A stretch of DNA of 64,000 bases, taken from Acidobacteriota bacterium (GTDB taxonomy: Bacteria; Acidobacteriota; Terriglobia; Terriglobales; Acidobacteriaceae). Location of the stretch: assembly GCA_021806005.1 (NCBI GenBank), contig JAJZDM010000003.1:35979-99978 (forward strand). Direction: 5' to 3'. The notes below the pieces were generated by a model, which saw nothing but the letters and a program-made list of their open reading frames with translations, was not told where the DNA came from and searched no databases. The position numbers and the translations under genes were made by a program. This document shows, one piece after another, positions 19,684-28,351 of the stretch (positions are counted from its first letter, which is position 1; each line of letters begins with the position of its first letter).

Positions 19684-21651
19684 TCAGGGCTGTGCCGAGG
19701 CGGCGGAGGCAACGGGGCTCGGCGAGGGCTTTACCGGCTGCTTGACGGGCGTGCCCTGCCCCTCCTGCAGCGTCATGATGGTATCGATGTTGGGCACCGC
19801 GAAGCTCTCCACCGCGCCGCTGGGCCATTGCACTTGTACCGAATCAACCCTGCTGGCGGAGCCCAGGCCGAAGTGCGGCCGCATATCCGAACTGGAGGCA
19901 AAGCTGCCGCCGGAGAGGACGTCTTCACGCTGGCGCATTCCGTTGGCGGTCAGGTAGACGATGGCCCCAACGGCGTCCCTTGGACTCTTGGCTCCGCCGA
20001 TCAGATGGAACTCTACCCAGTGATTGCCGTTCTTGTCCACGTCCTGCAGCAGTGCGGGAGGCGAGTCGATGTTATTCACCACCGCATCGATGTGCCCGTC
20101 ATTGAACAAGTCTCCCACAGCCATGCCGCGTGAGGGCATCGGCTCCGCCAGCGCGGTTCCTTCGACGGCCGGCATCAGTTCCAGGCTCTTTCCCTGCAGG
20201 TTATGGAAGAGCAGGGGCCGCTGTGCCCAACTGGTCCCCCAGTTGTTCTCGTCGGCGTTGCGGTAGACGTGGCCATTGACCTCCAGCAGATCCTTCCAGC
20301 CATCGTTGTCATAGTCCAGAAAGGCCGCCCCCCAGCCGAGGAATGGGATGGTCTCATCAGCGATGTGCATCTGATAGCTCACGTCGGTGAAGTTCGCGTC
20401 TCCGTCGTTGCGGTAGAGCACCTTGTAGTCATCCGAGAAGTTGGTGTTGAAGATGTCCATCTGCCCGTTGTTGAGATAGTCTCCTACGGCGATTCCCATC
20501 GAGGCCGTCTCACGCCCCTGTTCATTGAGAGCATAGCCGGAGGCGTAGCTCTCGTCATCGAAGGTGCCGTCGCCGTTGTTCATGTAGAGATAGTTCGGGG
20601 TGGAGTCATCGGCCACCAGCAGATCCACTCTGCCATTGTTGGACAGGTCCACGAAGACCGAGGACAGGCCGTAGTAGCCGGACGGATTACTCACCCCCGC
20701 AGAACTGCTGGTATCGGAAAACGTACCATCCCCGTTGTTGTGGAACAGATGGTCATGCTCACCGGGCAGCCCTCGCGGCCCACAGTAGGTCCTCACCCCC
20801 CGATAGCTGCAGAAGGCCACGGGCATGGCCGCGGCATCCTTCTCCTGCGTCTTCAGATCGAAGTGAACATAGCCGGGTACGAATAGATCCAGCCGACCAT
20901 CTCCATCGTAATCTCCCCAGGTGGCACCCGTGGACCAGATGCCATCCGCGAGGGCGACGCCGGCCTGCTCCGCAACATCAGTAAATGTTCCATCGTGGTT
21001 GTTGTGGTACAGACGGTTCTTGCCATAGTTGCTGACATAGATGTCCGGCCAGCCGTCGTTGTCATAGTCTCCAATGGCCACGCCAAAGCCCCAGCGTCCA
21101 TTGCCCACACCGGCGTGCCCGGTAACATTGGTAAACGTACCATCGTGATTGTTATGGAAGAGAGCGGCTTGCGGGGGTGCTGCCTTTCCTTGTATCGCAT
21201 CCACGGTGCTTCCGTTCACCAGGTAGATATCCAGCCAGCCATCATGGTCGTAGTCCAGCAACGCCACTCCAGAGCCGATGCTCTCCAGGATGAAGCGCTT
21301 CTCTGGCGATCCCATCTGGTGCCGCCAGCTCGTCAATCCCGCCTGCCGGGCGATGTCCTGGAAGAGGATGGGGCCGGTCTTGACCGTGCCGCCCTCCGTG
21401 ATGGGGCGATGCTGTGCATCCAGCACCGGTGCGTAGACGCCGCCCGTGCTGGAACCGCCGGCGAGCGGCGTCTGCGGAGGATGTTGCGCTGTTGTCGCCG
21501 GAGTGCCTGAAGCTCCTGGGGAAGCTGCGGCGGCGGAAGCAGCCTGGGCTGAGCCCTGGGAGCAAAGGGGCGCAGCGCAAAGGATCAGAATCGCACCGTG
21601 CACCAGGGCAGAGAAAAAGGAAGTGCGCACGGCGATGGGAGAAGATGCCAT
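19684..21651 (-). CDS. CRTAC1-type FG-GAP/VCBS repeat protein with C-terminal ASPIC/UnbV domain, exported
   Basis: About seven D-x-[DN]-x-DG-x-x-D repeats (DYDHDGWLDIY, DYDNDGWPDIY, DYDGDGRLDLF, DLSNNGRVDLL, DYLNNGQMDIF, DYDNDGWKDLL, DLFNDGHIDAV) and 'NHWVEFHLIGGAKSPRDAVGAIVYLTANGMRQREDVLSGGSFASSSDMRPHFGLG'. Confidence 0.9.
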   Translation of the reverse strand: MASSPIAVRTSFFSALVHGAILILCAAPLCSQGSAQAASAAAASPGASGTPATTAQHPPQTPLAGGSSTGGVYAPVLDAQHRPITEGGTVKTGPILFQDIARQAGLTSWRHQMGSPEKRFILESIGSGVALLDYDHDGWLDIYLVNGSTVDAIQGKAAPPQAALFHNNHDGTFTNVTGHAGVGNGRWGFGVAIGDYDNDGWPDIYVSNYGKNRLYHNNHDGTFTDVAEQAGVALADGIWSTGATWGDYDGDGRLDLFVPGYVHFDLKTQEKDAAAMPVAFCSYRGVRTYCGPRGLPGEHDHLFHNNGDGTFSDTSSSAGVSNPSGYYGLSSVFVDLSNNGRVDLLVADDSTPNYLYMNNGDGTFDDESYASGYALNEQGRETASMGIAVGDYLNNGQMDIFNTNFSDDYKVLYRNDGDANFTDVSYQMHIADETIPFLGWGAAFLDYDNDGWKDLLEVNGHVYRNADENNWGTSWAQRPLLFHNLQGKSLELMPAVEGTALAEPMPSRGMAVGDLFNDGHIDAVVNNIDSPPALLQDVDKNGNHWVEFHLIGGAKSPRDAVGAIVYLTANGMRQREDVLSGGSFASSSDMRPHFGLGSASRVDSVQVQWPSGAVESFAVPNIDTIMTLQEGQGTPVKQPVKPSPSPVASAASAQP

Positions 21652-21813
21652 GATGAGACCGAAAGATCCCTTTCCAAAGGAACTCAAGCGATCAACCGCA
21701 GAGACAGCGGGTGCTGGTGACCGGGCACGCCGCTGCAACTTCTTGAGCGTGATCCAAATTAACCCGAAAAATCAGGTTTCGGATCAACCTTTCGATGGAG
21801 ATGAAGCAACATT

Positions 21814-24800
21814 TTGCGCTTCAACGTCAGCCGAAGCCGTCCATCCGGTGTCTGTCCATGCTGCCGCCGAAGCGGTCAGCTCCTTCCGTACCCTCCGCTC
21901 CGGGGTTGGACAAACCACAACAGACCAAGCATGCTGGAGTGGACGATGCTGATCGGACGGTTCACTGCTCGCGCTGGGCGCACGGCTCGAACGCAACGGA
22001 CGGCCCGCGCCGGCCTGGCCTGGCTGCTGGCATGGCCGCCGGTCTGGTCGCTGGCCTGCGCGCTTCTTTCTCTTAATGGGACATACCCGTGTCAGGCGCA
22101 GCATCTGCGCTATCTGAGCCAGCAGGCGTGGTCCACTGAGCAGGGACTGCCACAGAGCAGCGTGCACGGCATCACCCAGACTCCCGACGGTTACCTCTGG
22201 ATCGCAACCGAGGGTGGGCTGGCGCGCTTCGATGGAACCTCATTCCGCATCTTCAACCGGAACTCGGAGCCTGCCTTCCACAGCGATGACATCTGTTGCC
22301 TTGCCTCCGGCTCCGAAGGTCTCTGGATTGGTACCGCGGATGGGCTGCTGCTGATGCAAAATGGGATGTTTCGCCGCTTCAGTACCGCTGACGGCCTCCC
22401 TTCTTCGTCGATCCGGTCTCTTGCCGTCGGCGGCTCCGATCCCGGCAGATCTCCACTCATCGTCAACACTGACAGTGGTTGGGCGGAGGGAACGCAGGAA
22501 GGCTTCCGAGCGCTGGCCCGCCCGCCGGCGGTGCTCGGAAGCGAGATCATGGACGCCGCTTCGACCGATGCGGCTCCGAATGCAGCCATGGGTGGAGTTG
22601 GAGAGATATCCAGCCACGTGAACTGGAGCTTCTCCCCCACCGAGGTCGCCGTAGCCGCTGCCGGAGGGCAGCGGACCTGGCGTATCGGCCATGAACTGCC
22701 GTTGGGGCGAGTCCAGACCGTCACCGTCGATCGCGAGGGCCTGGCCTGGGTCGGGATGAATCATGGCCTGTTTGTGTTGCATACCGACCAGGCTCAGGCG
22801 ACGCCGGTCACCCTGCTCGGCGCCAACTCTGTGCTCTCCATCTTCCAGGATGCGGAAGGGGACCACTGGATCGGCACGGAGACCTCCGGGCTGCACATCC
22901 TGAGGTGGCTGGCCTTCCGCAACGAGGCGGCACTGGACGGCCAGGCCGTCACCAGCGTGGTGCAAACCCGGGATGGCGACATCTGGATCGGTACCCGTGA
23001 CGATGGACTGCGCCGCGTACACCACGGCACGGTGGACCAGCCGGTAGCGCAGAGCCGTTTGACCAGCGCGTTCATTCTCTGCATGGCGCCGGGAGCCAAC
23101 GGCGGCCTGTGGGTGGGAACACCGGATGGGCTGAACTTCATCGATGCCAGCCAGCGGGTCCGACAGATCACCTCCTCCGACGGCCTGCCGGACGACGATG
23201 TGCGCGCGCTCGCCACAGCCGGTGATGGATCCCTATGGGTGGGAACCGGCCAAGGACTGGCTCACCTGCGCACGGTTGGATCGCATCTGAAAGTGACCAC
23301 GCTGACCAGAGCGAATGGATTGGGAGGCGATCTCATCGGGGCACTCTACCTGCGCTCCGGAGAGCTCTGGGCGGCCACCTCCGGCGGCTTGTCCGTGATT
23401 CAGGGCAACGGAAGCATTCGCAACTTTACAACCCGGGACGGACTGGGCGCCAACATCGTCACCGCCATGGCCCAGGACAGCCAGGGCCATCTCTGGGCGG
23501 GCAGCAAAGATGGAGGGCTCAGCCTGTTTCAGGGAGACCGCTTCCTCTCCGTGGGCGGCTTCCCCAACCCCACCGCGGACGGCGGCGCGATTGACGGCAT
23601 CACAGCCGACCAGCTCGGGTTTCTCTGGTTCCGGATGGATCGGGGCATCCGCCGCATCGCCGCCAGGCAGTTGATGAGCTGTCTCGGCAGGTCTGGGTGC
23701 ACACCCTCCGGACCGGGAAGATCCGGGAAACGATTCGGCCTGGCCGACGGCTTGCCCAACGACGAAGTCGTAGCGGGTGAACCCTCCATCGGCTGGCTTA
23801 CCCAAAAGGGAGAGATCTGGTTCCCCACCCGCGGCGGCGTTGCCATTGTCGATACCGGTCACCTGCCGGAAGATACCGTCGCCCCTCCCGTGGTGCTGCA
23901 GCAGTTTGTCGTGGACGACGTCTCCGAGCCTCTGGGCAACACCTCGATCCGGTCCGGCGAAGGCAGCCATATCCGGATCCGCATCCCCTTCGGCCATGCA
24001 CGCTTCACCATGGTTTATGGCGGGCTGAGCTTCACCGCTCCCTCAGAGGTTCGCTATCGTTTTCAACTGGAGGGCTTCGACAAGGGCTGGACGGAGGCTG
24101 GAGAGCGACGTTCGGCAAGTTACACCAACCTCCCGCCAGGTGCCTACCTGTTTCGCGTTCAGGCCCGGAATAAGGATGGGGTGTGGAACCATACCGGGGC
24201 GGAACTGGGCTTTCAAATCGTACCCCCGGTTTATCGCAGATGGTGGTTTCTGCTGCTGAGTCTCCTGGCGCTGCTCGTCCTGCTGGCCGGGGTGTACCTG
24301 CTGCGGCTGCAGCGGTTGAAAGGAGAGTTCAACGCCGTACTTGCGGAACGGAGCCGGATGGCGCGAGAGATCCACGACACCCTCACTCAGGACTTCGTAG
24401 GCGCCACACTGCAGCTTGATCTGATCACGCAGCACCTGAACCGCGGCAAGGTGGACCTGGCGCTGGACCAGGTAAAACGCACGCGTCAGTTCGTCTCCGA
24501 GGGGCTGGAGGAGGCCCGGCGAAGCATCTGGGAGATGCGCGCCAACCCTGCGCAGGATAACCTGCCCATGCGCCTCACCCGGATGGTGCAACGGGATACC
24601 TTCAGCGGCCTCAAACCCCGTCTGCGTATAGGGGGCGCTTATCGGGCACTCGATCCTCGTGTCGAGCGGGAGATTCTGCGCGTCGCACAGGAGGCGCTTA
24701 CCAACGTACTGCACCACGCAGCCTCCGCAGAGGTCTCCGTAGAGATGCACTACTCCAGTGATATGCTGATGCTGAGAATTGAGGACAAGGGTGTTGGGTT

Positions 24801-24969
24801 CGATCTGAACGAAGCATCCAGCAAGTCAGCGCACTTTGGTTTACTGGGGATGAAGGAACGAGCCGCTGGGATCGCGGGCGAAATCGAGATCTCCAGTGAG
24901 CCTGGACAAGGCACCACCGTCTCGTTGCGCGTACCCATAGGGCAGAGCGCCAGTCCGGCGCGAGGTTGA
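21814..24969 (+). CDS. Sensor histidine kinase with Reg_prop beta-propeller, Y_Y_Y domain, HisKA_3 and HATPase (start may be internal, e.g. 21931)
   Basis: Repeated 'DGLWIGT/GGLARFDG/DGSLWVGTGQGLAHL' propeller blades; 'LPPGAYLFRVQARNKDGVWN' Y_Y_Y; 'RSRMAREIHDTLTQDFVGATLQLDL' HisKA_3; 'GLLGMKERAAGIAGEIEISSEPGQGTTVSLRVP'. Confidence 0.93.
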   Translation: MRFNVSRSRPSGVCPCCRRSGQLLPYPPLRGWTNHNRPSMLEWTMLIGRFTARAGRTARTQRTARAGLAWLLAWPPVWSLACALLSLNGTYPCQAQHLRYLSQQAWSTEQGLPQSSVHGITQTPDGYLWIATEGGLARFDGTSFRIFNRNSEPAFHSDDICCLASGSEGLWIGTADGLLLMQNGMFRRFSTADGLPSSSIRSLAVGGSDPGRSPLIVNTDSGWAEGTQEGFRALARPPAVLGSEIMDAASTDAAPNAAMGGVGEISSHVNWSFSPTEVAVAAAGGQRTWRIGHELPLGRVQTVTVDREGLAWVGMNHGLFVLHTDQAQATPVTLLGANSVLSIFQDAEGDHWIGTETSGLHILRWLAFRNEAALDGQAVTSVVQTRDGDIWIGTRDDGLRRVHHGTVDQPVAQSRLTSAFILCMAPGANGGLWVGTPDGLNFIDASQRVRQITSSDGLPDDDVRALATAGDGSLWVGTGQGLAHLRTVGSHLKVTTLTRANGLGGDLIGALYLRSGELWAATSGGLSVIQGNGSIRNFTTRDGLGANIVTAMAQDSQGHLWAGSKDGGLSLFQGDRFLSVGGFPNPTADGGAIDGITADQLGFLWFRMDRGIRRIAARQLMSCLGRSGCTPSGPGRSGKRFGLADGLPNDEVVAGEPSIGWLTQKGEIWFPTRGGVAIVDTGHLPEDTVAPPVVLQQFVVDDVSEPLGNTSIRSGEGSHIRIRIPFGHARFTMVYGGLSFTAPSEVRYRFQLEGFDKGWTEAGERRSASYTNLPPGAYLFRVQARNKDGVWNHTGAELGFQIVPPVYRRWWFLLLSLLALLVLLAGVYLLRLQRLKGEFNAVLAERSRMAREIHDTLTQDFVGATLQLDLITQHLNRGKVDLALDQVKRTRQFVSEGLEEARRSIWEMRANPAQDNLPMRLTRMVQRDTFSGLKPRLRIGGAYRALDPRVEREILRVAQEALTNVLHHAASAEVSVEMHYSSDMLMLRIEDKGVGFDLNEASSKSAHFGLLGMKERAAGIAGEIEISSEPGQGTTVSLRVPIGQSASPARG

Positions 24970-24970
24970 G

Positions 24971-25597
24971 ATGGCAGACAAGATCCGCATCATGCTCGTG
25001 GAGGATCACCAGGTGGTCCGGCAAGGCCTGGAGGCCCTGCTCTCCACCACCGAGGACCTGGAGGTGGTTGGTTCGGTTGGAGACGGGGTGGAAGCCATCA
25101 GTCGCTTTCGCTCCCTGCTTCCGGACATTACCCTGATTGACCTGCAACTGCCCCGGCAGGGAGGAGTGGAGACCATCCGGCAGATTCGGGCAGAGTTTCC
25201 CCAGGCGCGATTCATAGTGCTCACCACCTATGACGGCGATGAGGATATCTATCGGGCGCTGCAGGCTGGAGCGCGAGCCTATCTGCTCAAGGGCATTCCG
25301 CTGGAAGATCTCATCACAACCATCCATGCGGTGCAGAACGGCAAGCTGCATATTCCCGCGCCGGTTGCCGAAAAACTAGCCGAGCGCCTCAGCGGCCAGG
25401 AACTCACGGCCCGGGAGTTGAACGTCCTGGAGAGAATCGTCGCGGGACGAGCGAATAAAGAGATCTCCACCGATCTGTCCATCTCCGAGGCGACGGTGAA
25501 GACCCACATCAACAGTCTGCTGGGTAAACTCGGCGTGGCAGACCGCACCCAGGCCGCAACCATCGCCATTCAGCGAGGACTGGTGAGCCACCGATGA
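24971..25597 (+). CDS. NarL/LuxR-family response regulator
   Basis: 'IMLVEDHQVVRQGLEALL' receiver and 'ELTARELNVLERIVAGRANKEISTDLSISEATVKTHINSLLGKLGVADRTQA' HTH. Confidence 0.95.
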   Translation: MADKIRIMLVEDHQVVRQGLEALLSTTEDLEVVGSVGDGVEAISRFRSLLPDITLIDLQLPRQGGVETIRQIRAEFPQARFIVLTTYDGDEDIYRALQAGARAYLLKGIPLEDLITTIHAVQNGKLHIPAPVAEKLAERLSGQELTARELNVLERIVAGRANKEISTDLSISEATVKTHINSLLGKLGVADRTQAATIAIQRGLVSHR

Positions 25598-26196
25598 ACA
25601 TCCAACCGTCTTCCGCATCGCCAGCCACGCCCAGAAGCCCGGGCTTCTGGACATGGCTGCTGTGCGCCGCACTGTGCGCAGCCCCCGTAGCGGCGCCGGC
25701 CTCGAAACTAGCCGCCCATCTGAACCGTGGCAACGACTCCTCCTCCAGGCTGGGATGGCGTTCTGCCACTCCAGCCGAGCTCGAAGCTGTCCTGCCGGAG
25801 CGTGTGCAGGTCGTCAAGGAGCACATCGAGACCGAGACGCGCTCTGCTACCGGAATCATTGACGCCCGTGGACGGGTAGTGGCGGCCGCGGTCCTGATCA
25901 CCGCCGGCTATTCGGCCAGCGGAAAGTACTACTACTACCTGCTGGCCCAGGCCCCCATCCGCCTGGGAGATTCCCTGGAACTCCCACCCGGGTCTTATGC
26001 GGTGGGCTGGACCCGCACGGCCGATGGATTGATGGTTCGGTTTTACGATGCGGAGACCGGGGCGATGCACGGAACGTTCCTGGCCCGGCCGATCACCCCG
26101 CGGGCTCCCATCGTATCGGTAAAGATCTGGCCTCCCTCACAGCGGAGCGTGATCCAGATCGGCCGCTTTGCCGTTCCCTACTCGCTGGGCAACTGA
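25594..26196 (+). CDS. Putative secreted protein of unknown function, overlapping the response regulator stop (ATGA)
   Basis: ORF overlaps the upstream stop by 4 nt; hydrophobic N-terminal segment 'FWTWLLCAALCAAPVAAPASK'; no recognised domain. Confidence 0.7.
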   Translation: MNIQPSSASPATPRSPGFWTWLLCAALCAAPVAAPASKLAAHLNRGNDSSSRLGWRSATPAELEAVLPERVQVVKEHIETETRSATGIIDARGRVVAAAVLITAGYSASGKYYYYLLAQAPIRLGDSLELPPGSYAVGWTRTADGLMVRFYDAETGAMHGTFLARPITPRAPIVSVKIWPPSQRSVIQIGRFAVPYSLGN

Positions 26197-26284
26197 GGCG
26201 AAACGCGCCGTTGGCGGCCATGCGGAATGCCCCGGAGACAGCGCAAAAACAGGATTCCACCGGCGCCTGCCACGCGCATGAAAA

Positions 26285-26361
26285 TGGTGGGCGAGACAGG
26301 GATCGAACCTGTAACCCCGGACTTAGAAGGTCCGTGCTCTATCCAATTGAGCTACTCGCCC
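26285..26361 (-). tRNA. tRNA-Arg(TCT), CCA encoded
   Basis: Reverse complement GGGCGAGTAGCTCAATTGGATAGAGCACGGACCTTCTAAGTCCGGGGTTACAGGTTCGATCCCTGTCTCGCCCACCA folds as a cloverleaf; anticodon loop CTTCTAA gives TCT. Confidence 0.96.
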
Positions 26362-26400
26362 CAAACCATGAAATCCTCGCCATCCACCTGCGGCGATCCC

Positions 26401-27114
26401 TCACTGCCGCTCCGCTGAGCCTCGCAAGGGATCAGGATCCACTGCATCGATTGTAGCCGAGCCGCGCTTGACTTCAAGCTCTTTGCTGCGCAGCAGGCTC
26501 ACCACGTCTTCCATGGCCAGTTCCCAGCGGCGGCGCGCGATCTCCGGCTCCGTACCCAGCGCCGTGAGATAGACGGTCACCGCAAAGCCCTCCAGCGGAC
26601 CGGAGAGATCCAGCAACGCCGGGCGAAGCACGAACTCCAGTGCGGCCTCAGCGTGGACCAGTCGCTGCGCCCTTCTTGCAATCCGGTCCATCCGGTCCTG
26701 TTGCTGATGAGCGGAGGCGAAGACCGAACGCTCCCGCCACAGCAGATCGATGTAGCTGGCAAAGCCATAGCCCGCATCCTCCTCGGGCAGCATCAGTTCC
26801 AGGCGCAGGGCGTCGAGCCTCTCACAATGTTCCGCGTCGGGACCGGCGTCCGCGCCAGACCGCGCCAGCCGCCAAGCGTCACACTTGGCGGTGAGAAACG
26901 GCGATCGCGTGGCGTTGAGCGAGCGCAGCGCGCGGGCCAGGCAGGGGTTCTGTTCCGCCTCCGGAATCTCCGCGATGTCGTAAGGATTGGCGCGAAGGTC
27001 AATGAACCGCATCCCGGCGCCGGTGTTGGGCAGGCTTACGGCTCCCTCGGCGGACCAGGGAACGATCAGCACCGGTGAATCCAGAGAACACTCAGCAGTC
27101 CACTCGCACAGCAT
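26401..27114 (-). CDS. Hypothetical protein
   Basis: 237-aa ORF with plausible composition between the tRNA and a hydrolase gene; no domain recognised. Confidence 0.6.
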   Translation of the reverse strand: MLCEWTAECSLDSPVLIVPWSAEGAVSLPNTGAGMRFIDLRANPYDIAEIPEAEQNPCLARALRSLNATRSPFLTAKCDAWRLARSGADAGPDAEHCERLDALRLELMLPEEDAGYGFASYIDLLWRERSVFASAHQQQDRMDRIARRAQRLVHAEAALEFVLRPALLDLSGPLEGFAVTVYLTALGTEPEIARRRWELAMEDVVSLLRSKELEVKRGSATIDAVDPDPLRGSAERQ

Positions 27115-27154
27115 CAGCCTTTAGGATACTGCACAACCACCGGCTGGCGTTGCG

Positions 27155-28264
27155 TCATGCGTGAGCCAGAACAAAGCGCAACGTGGTCTGCTCGGCCCAG
27201 TATCCGTCGTTACCGGTAGCGGGATCAGATGGCTCCAGAAAGGCGCAGTGACCCCCGTGGCCGGTCATCAGGAACACGATGTTGGGATTCTCTGCGATGA
27301 TCTGGCGAGACTCTGCCCGGATGCGAACAAACGGATCATCCTCAGCATGCAGAAGCAGCGTGGGCACCATAATACGGTCCAGCACGCGTGCGGCAGCCGC
27401 CCGGTGGTAGTAGTCGTCCGCCGACGCAAATCCGCAGTAGAGCGCGGTGATATGCTCATCGAACTCACGCAGCGAACCCACATGGTTCGCACGATGAGGA
27501 TCATAAGCTCGCGGGAAGAGCGCTGCCTTCCGTCGAAAGCGCCGGACCAGATCACGAACGAACTTGCGCTCATAGATGCGGTTCCAGGGCTCATGCAGCG
27601 CATCGGCGGAGGCCGCCAGGTCCAGTGCCGGAGAGACTCCCACCACCGAACGCAGTTGCCGGGGCGCGCTGCTGCCCAGGTCGCCTGCCAGCTTGAGCAC
27701 CAGATTCCCCCCCATGGAATACCCGATCAACGCCACGGACTGCAATCCCTCTGTACTCACAAAGTGGTGCAGCACCCGCTCCACGTCCTGGGACAAGCCG
27801 GAGTGATACAAAGTTGGAGTGAGGCGCAGCATCTCATCTTTATTCCCGGGGCTGCAGTTGCGCATGTTCATACGAACCACATTCCAGCCGGCGCGCCACA
27901 GCTTGTTGGCATTGCCAATCACGTACTGAGAGCGTGACGAGCCCTCCAGGCCATGCAGAATGATCGCCGTCGGGCACTCTGGCCGTTGCGGAAGCGCCTG
28001 CCAGTGGCACTCGCAGAGCACCTGGCTGGATATCTGGGAACCATGCGCGGAAGACACCTCCACCAACTCCGCCACCGGCTCCGGAAGATCATGGGTTCGG
28101 GGCAGAAAGTTGCCAAGGATAGTCTGCAGATGCCCGTTTCTCATCCACCGTCGCGGAGCGAAACGCGGATACTCCGCGGGCCACCCGCTCTGCTCCGCTA
28201 CCTCCAGATCCCGTTCTGTGCTGGTCTTGGCAAGGGTGCCGGGACTCATGCGCCCCCTCTGCAC
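27155..28264 (-). CDS. YheT-like alpha/beta-hydrolase
   Basis: 'RNGHLQTILGNFLPR', 'ILHGLEGSSRSQYVIGNANKLWRAGWNVVRMNMRNC', nucleophile elbow 'GYSMGGN', 'GHGGHCAFLE'. Confidence 0.92.
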   Translation of the reverse strand: MQRGRMSPGTLAKTSTERDLEVAEQSGWPAEYPRFAPRRWMRNGHLQTILGNFLPRTHDLPEPVAELVEVSSAHGSQISSQVLCECHWQALPQRPECPTAIILHGLEGSSRSQYVIGNANKLWRAGWNVVRMNMRNCSPGNKDEMLRLTPTLYHSGLSQDVERVLHHFVSTEGLQSVALIGYSMGGNLVLKLAGDLGSSAPRQLRSVVGVSPALDLAASADALHEPWNRIYERKFVRDLVRRFRRKAALFPRAYDPHRANHVGSLREFDEHITALYCGFASADDYYHRAAAARVLDRIMVPTLLLHAEDDPFVRIRAESRQIIAENPNIVFLMTGHGGHCAFLEPSDPATGNDGYWAEQTTLRFVLAHA

Positions 28265-28351
28265 TGAAAAGTTCCAGCCCCGGAGGGATGGGAAGACAGA
28301 GCGATGCGGCAGAAAGCAGCCTTTGCGAAGACGCTCATGACTTGCTCCCCG

